Translations under genes and position numbers: made by a program
Shown here: positions 59,249 through 64,000 of the stretch, in pieces
Numbering within the stretch: the stretch's first letter is position 1
Layout of the letters: each line of letters starts with the position of its first letter
The notes under the pieces: model-generated
What the model was told of the DNA's origin: nothing
Database searches by the model: none
The model's input: only the letters and a program-made list of their open reading frames with translations
Assembly: GCA_963965975.1 (NCBI GenBank)
Contig: OZ014416.1
Location: 5,022,001 to 5,086,000 of the forward strand
DNA from: Xestospongia bergquistia
Taxonomy: Eukaryota; Porifera; Demospongiae; Haplosclerida; Petrosiidae
Direction of reading: 5' to 3'
Length of the DNA: 64,000 bases

Positions 59249-62232
59249 TCAATGTTGCTTATGTACATGACACAAATAAGATATCAATTTTTCTTCAATG
59301 ACCACACCCTTCTCTTTCTCCTCTACAGAGAGACAAAATACTTCTTCATTAAGTTTATCTCTTTCGATAACAGTCACTTTCTCTTTCCTTTGTACTAGTG
59401 TATTAGCAACTACAACCTATATAGAGGAGTATAGTGGTCATATGTCAATGTAGATATTATATAAAGACGCATATAGTTAATTATAAATTATCACTGTATC
59501 ATTCATACAAGGATAATGGACATAAATATGTCCATAAGTACATAATGAGATAAGATGAAAGGAGATAGGTACATAAAACTTCCAAGCTATTAATTAAAAT
59601 GTCAAGTAGAGGTCTTGGAAGTCATGTTGGTAAATAATATTAATTAATTCTAAATATTAATGTTGTGATTTTACATTAATGTCATCTAGGTAATCTAGCT
59701 TCAACAACACTCATCTTTATGTATGTTCATGACTAAAAGATCTGTTCTGCCTTAAGACAACTACTATCATAGTCTATAACAGGAACTATTTATGACTATT
59801 TGTGATACATTATACTGGTAAGTCACATGACTACTTTATTGTTGTCTAGTCTAAATATATTAATTCCTAAAATCTTAACCTGGCATTTTAATGAATGACA
59901 TCTTTCCTCATGGTTCACTCTTAATATGTCTTAGGCAGTGAAAACAATCATATTGAAAACTCTCACTGACATTGACTGTTAAAATGTGACGTTGTACATG
60001 TACATATACTAGGTCATATTGTACATGTTAACTGTATGCTTTGGTGACAACTTTACTAGAAGGCAAATAGCATACATTCTTTTACTTTACTGACTTACTT
60101 GATGTCCATATTTTGTCAGAGCTTTTCTAGCTCTACTAACTAAAATACTCTCATCAGTTTCTAACTAATAACAGACTAATATCATATAATATCAATAGAA
60201 TAGACATACTTTAAAGGAGACAATGAAAGCATTAGGTGACCAATGTTGAGTTAATACTGCTATTAACTTTGGTACTTGTTGTAAGTGAAGACTCAGTGAT
60301 GTTGATGATGATATCTTATGTTCAACCTAATGAGAATGTAGGAGGGATTATGTTTGTATACACAACAATGAACATCAAGTTCCTCTTCTGATGTTAGTAT
60401 TATATCTATAGTATACTTATTAAAGTGGTTTAATATTACATGTATACTAATTATGGAACCTATTTAAAATTATTTCCATTGCATAAACAACTACATTTAT
60501 TACATTTATTAGATGCAAGTAATAATAGTAAGTTCAAAGTACAGGTACAACTCTACTTGTTCTCATATTATAACATACAACACAAGTATCTTTTATTAAC
60601 ACATAGTCTAGTTAAGTAGCTCTTCCCTTTGAAATGGGTCTAGAGCGAAAAAGAATTCCATTAAGATCTAATCTTTATAATGCCTTTGCTAAATTATTAC
60701 AAACACTACATACCATGTCATCAGGATGTATAAAGAAGTCGGACACAGCTGCTGCCAGATATATCATATATTGAGAGGTGTTCATTAATGGACTAATAAT
60801 ATTAAGATAATGTACATAGTCAAATATAGTAGTGAATGGGACACAATATAACAGGTTAGTTGACTTGATCTAGAGTAGGAAAAATAACAATGTCAGAGAA
60901 TGATGATAAAATTAAAAGCACTAAAGTACAGAACCCTTACTACAGCCACAGTATATCATTATGTTAGTTAGCCATATATTTTATTCAGCAGAATTTCAAG
61001 TATTGTGGCTGCGATCACTGACACTATACATGAAAATCTGCTGAATAATATAGGTAACATAAGTTGTTTCAAAACTGATGTAATACCATAACATCTATGA
61101 AAATATGTAAACTGGAGCTATACCACAGCTGTGGTAATTGACAATAGTGTAATCACCATGGATGTGACATAAACAGTGTTGAGCTGCTAATAGGAGGTCT
61201 TTATAACTTTATTTGTTAACCTAATAAGTCACTTCACTCATTTCAAGCCAAAACAGAAAATAGTTTACAAGTCAAGTGTCAATCCCAAATTACTTTTGGC
61301 ACAACATGATATTAGCTCTTCATAAACCAAATGTGCAAGCAAATGAAAACCAAACTCAAGAAATACTTCTCGAACAAGTCACTAACATGGACAAGTAAAA
61401 TGATCACATGATACATAAAATGATCACATGATACATATAGATATACATGTGCTTGTTGTTTATGTTAGTGGTTTGTGGAATGTAAAATATGCTGACAAAA
61501 AATAACTGTATTACCCCAGTAAGTAGAGAGAGAGAGAGAGTTCTAAAGATAGAATAATAGATATACATGTGTATACCCATGTACTACATTCTTCTGTTAT
61601 AGGGTACACCATTCATGGCTAATCTTGCAATATGTCTACAATATTATATACATGATAGAATGAACAGTATCGCAGCATGGAAGGGTATCATTAACACAAT
61701 ATGGGTGTGGTCTTATAGATTGGACACAATATTTAGGACCCAAATTGAACTTTTTCAGTTCTAGTCTTGTTTTAGTTGTCAATATAATTATTATACTTAC
61801 TTGTTTATATTTCTCTAATATATGTTTTATTTTATCACTGACAATAATGTCTCCAGTACTACTGATATCTATTAAGTCAAGAAGTGAAGATACAGTAAAT
61901 GGACAATTGAAAGGTCTAAAAGAAGACTGTCTATATAAAAAGATGACTGCATAGCCTTGAGAGAGAAACTGTCTGACAAAAGTATATAATAGTTAAGACA
62001 ATAGAATGATTAATTAAACATGATTAATGTGTATAACTACCTTTAACAGTGTCTATGTACCATACTCCATCAAGTATAGCATATAGTATATGTACATATG
62101 ATCTACTAAACATGACTTGTGTAATGATAGTGTGTTAGGATACTCTGCTGATAGAGAACCTCTAGTTCCTATACTGAAGTTGTCAAGATATCGAACTGTT
62201 TGTTTTTCTAGAGGTACTGTTGTGCTACCAGA
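59249..62232 (-). CDS. PPCS: Phosphopantothenoylcysteine synthetase (phosphopantothenate-cysteine ligase), first exon not found
   Basis: Six - strand exons join in phase: 62232-62144, 61972-61801, 60869-60714, 60326-60210, 60164-60099, 59416-59249 (TGA at 59,249-59,251), giving 255 residues. The enzyme ligates cysteine to 4'-phosphopantothenate in the second step of cytosolic coenzyme A synthesis. Visible family motifs, in order, are [20 protein letters not shown] with [65 protein letters not shown] with SFKLETDESI, and [20 protein letters not shown]. All splice sites are GT-AG. The usual length is about 310 residues, so an N-terminal exon of some 50 residues is missing, probably upstream of 62,232 in or beyond the satellite array. 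The motif usually written SGGT reads SGST. The acceptor of the first visible exon sits on a CT microsatellite. Confidence 0.93.
60978..61051. repeat. Short inverted repeat in PPCS intron
   Basis: The arms attttattcagcagaatttc (60,978-60,997) and gaaaatctgctgaataatat (61,032-61,051) are complementary at about 17 of 20 bases around a 34-bp loop. Possible hairpin or tiny palindromic element. Confidence 0.5.
61528..61542. repeat. GA microsatellite
   Basis: Uninterrupted run of GA dinucleotides in the large PPCS intron. Confidence 0.7.
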
Positions 62233-62244
62233 CTGTACATGTGT

Positions 62245-62276
62245 GGAGAGAGAGAGAGAGGGAGAGGGAGAGAGAA
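62245..62276. repeat. GA/CT microsatellite forming the polypyrimidine tract of a PPCS acceptor
   Basis: On the - strand this reads as a CT-rich run just upstream of acatgtacag, the acceptor at 62,233. Its length could influence splicing of the following exon. Confidence 0.7.
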
Positions 62277-62449
62277 ACAATTAAAGGTCTATTTTGGTAA
62301 TATTATGCAACAATTTTACTCTCTTTGTGATATCAGCGATTGCTTTAATTTTATAGACTCTTTCATTTTATGATTGCTACTATTTTCTGAAGTAAATTGC
62401 TAAATTTATAGCGCTATTTATTCCTAATATTCAGCGTAAAGTCACTATA

Positions 62450-64000
62450 CCCAACTTTACAGTTGCCACGACAACACATCTATGTATAGAATAGTTATAA
62501 AAATGACTATTAAAGACAACTTTAAACCTTAACTTACCAGCAATAACTCTTTCTTCCTGGTAAAGACACCACACCCAATTTTATAGTTGCCATGACAACA
62601 CTCCTATCCATAGAATAGTTATAAAAATGACTTTTACAGACAATTTCAAACCTTAACTTAGCAGCAATAACTTTCTTTCTAATATTCAGAGTAAAGACAC
62701 CACACCCAATTTTATGGTTGCCACGACAACACTCCTAACAGTTATAAAATAACTATTACAGACAACTTTAAACCTTAAGTCACCAGCAATATGCATAGGA
62801 TAGTTATAAAAATGACTATTATAGACAATTTCATACCTTAAGTTACCAGCAATAACTCTTTCTTCCTAATATTCAGGGTAAAGATACAACAATCAATTTT
62901 ACAGTTACCACGACAACTCTCCTATTCATAGAATAGTTATAAAAATGACTATTACAGACAATTTCAAACCTTAAGTTACCAGCAATAACTCTCTCTTTCT
63001 TCCTAATATTCAGGTTAAAGACACCACACCCAATTTTACAGTTACCACGACAACACTCCTATGGATAGAATAGATATAAAAATGACTATTACAGACAATT
63101 TCAAACCTTAAGTTACCAGCAATAACTCTTTCTTTCTTCCTAATATTAAGGGTAAAGACACAATACCAAATTTTACGGTTGTCATGACAACACTCCTATG
63201 CATAAAATAGTTATAAAAATGACTATTACAGACAATTTAAAACATTAAGTTACCAGCAATAACTCTCTCTTTCTTCCTAATATTCAGTATAAAGACACAA
63301 CACTTAATTTTATGGTTGCCACGACAACACTTTTATGCATAGAATAGTTATAAAAATGACTATTACAGACAATTTCAAACCTTAAGTTGCCAGCAATAAT
63401 TCTCTCTTTCTTCCTTATATTCAGGTTAAAGACACCACACCCAATTTTACAGTTACCACGACAACACTCCTATGGATAGAATAGATATAAAATTGACTAT
63501 TACAGACAATTTCAAACCTTAAGTTACCAGCAATAACTCTCTCTTTCTTCCTAATATTCAGGGTAAAGACACAATACGCAATTTTACTGTTGTCATGACA
63601 ACACTCCTACGCATAGAATAGTTATAAAAATGACTATTACAGACAATTTCAAACCTTAAGTTACCAGCAATAACTCTCTCTTTCTTCCTAATATTCAGGA
63701 TAAAGACACCACACCCAATTTTACAGTTACCACGACAACACTCCTATGGATAGAATAGATATAAAATTGACTATTACAGACAATTTCAAACCTTAAGTTA
63801 CCAGCAATAACTCTCTCTTTCTTCCTAATATTCAGGGTAAAGACACAATACGCAATTTTACTGTTGTCACGACAACACTCCTACGCATAGAATAGTTATA
63901 AAAATGACTATTATAGACAATTTCAAACCTTAAGTTACCAGCAGTAACTCTTTCTTCCTAATATTCAGGGTAAAGATACAACAATCAATTTTACAGTTAC
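62450..64000. repeat. Satellite array 2, unit 137 bp, continues past the window
   Basis: The word caaaccttaagttaccagca and its neighbours recur regularly. The cc of accttaag lies at 63,517, 63,654, 63,791 and 63,928, a spacing of exactly 137 bp. Units contain ctctttcttcctaatattca, gggtaaagacaccacaccca, a cagttgccacgacaacactc palindrome-like core and atagttataaaaatgactat. In the last 0.6 kb two variants alternate, giving a 274-bp higher-order period. Units before about 62,950 are more irregular. The family is the same as array 1 at 2,880-6,720 but much better preserved here. Confidence 0.92.

Noticed and set aside
62053-62280. 75-codon - strand open frame taken as one protein
   Set aside because: Only 62,144-62,232 is a real PPCS exon; the N-terminal part is microsatellite and the C-terminal part is intron.

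Overview
The window looks like a demosponge nuclear genome, with Amphimedon queenslandica the most likely species. This is inferred from the strong A+T bias, many short GT-AG introns (one of only 47 bp), an animal ankyrin-ROCO-death-domain protein, and invertebrate-type transposon relics. There is no sign of operons, prokaryotic genes or CRISPR. Most open frames over 60 codons are chance frames or transposon debris. The real genes are cut into small exons and had to be assembled from splice sites and reading phase.

Two genes are well supported. The first runs on the + strand from about 10,004 to 57,520. It has 28 exons whose phases agree at every junction and add up to 5,049 coding bases (1,682 residues). 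The order is a helical N-terminus (exons 1-5), fifteen exons of one ankyrin repeat each (6-20), a single 698-codon exon with a Roc GTPase and COR domain (21), a death domain (24), a second helical CARD-like domain (27) and a six-base-past-phase final coding exon (28). It resembles DAPK1 without the kinase, so an intracellular sensor or cell-death scaffold is the likely role. The second gene lies on the - strand at 59,249-62,232. It encodes phosphopantothenoylcysteine synthetase (PPCS), an enzyme of coenzyme A synthesis, with six exons visible and the first exon missing. The two genes are convergent.

The ankyrin part is the most unusual region. Exons 9-11 and 12-14 come from one duplication. 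Exons 15-20 are six near-copies of one 102-bp exon in repeated introns. Exons 18 and 19 are identical and sit in a perfectly phased 4,125-bp tandem duplication. Two decayed ankyrin exons remain in introns. The introns also hold an antisense Ty3/gypsy retrotransposon with its integrase core deleted, three copies of a P-element-like transposon with 8-bp target duplications, and hAT-type relics.

Outside the genes: 1-9,700 contains a diverged satellite array (about 2,880-6,720), two hAT-type elements and a possible - strand exon pair. The region 13,700-15,060 is a dead non-LTR retrotransposon on the - strand. From 62,450 to the end is a younger 137-bp satellite array related to the first, with a partly two-unit (274-bp) higher-order pattern. 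No tRNA, rRNA or other RNA gene was recognised.
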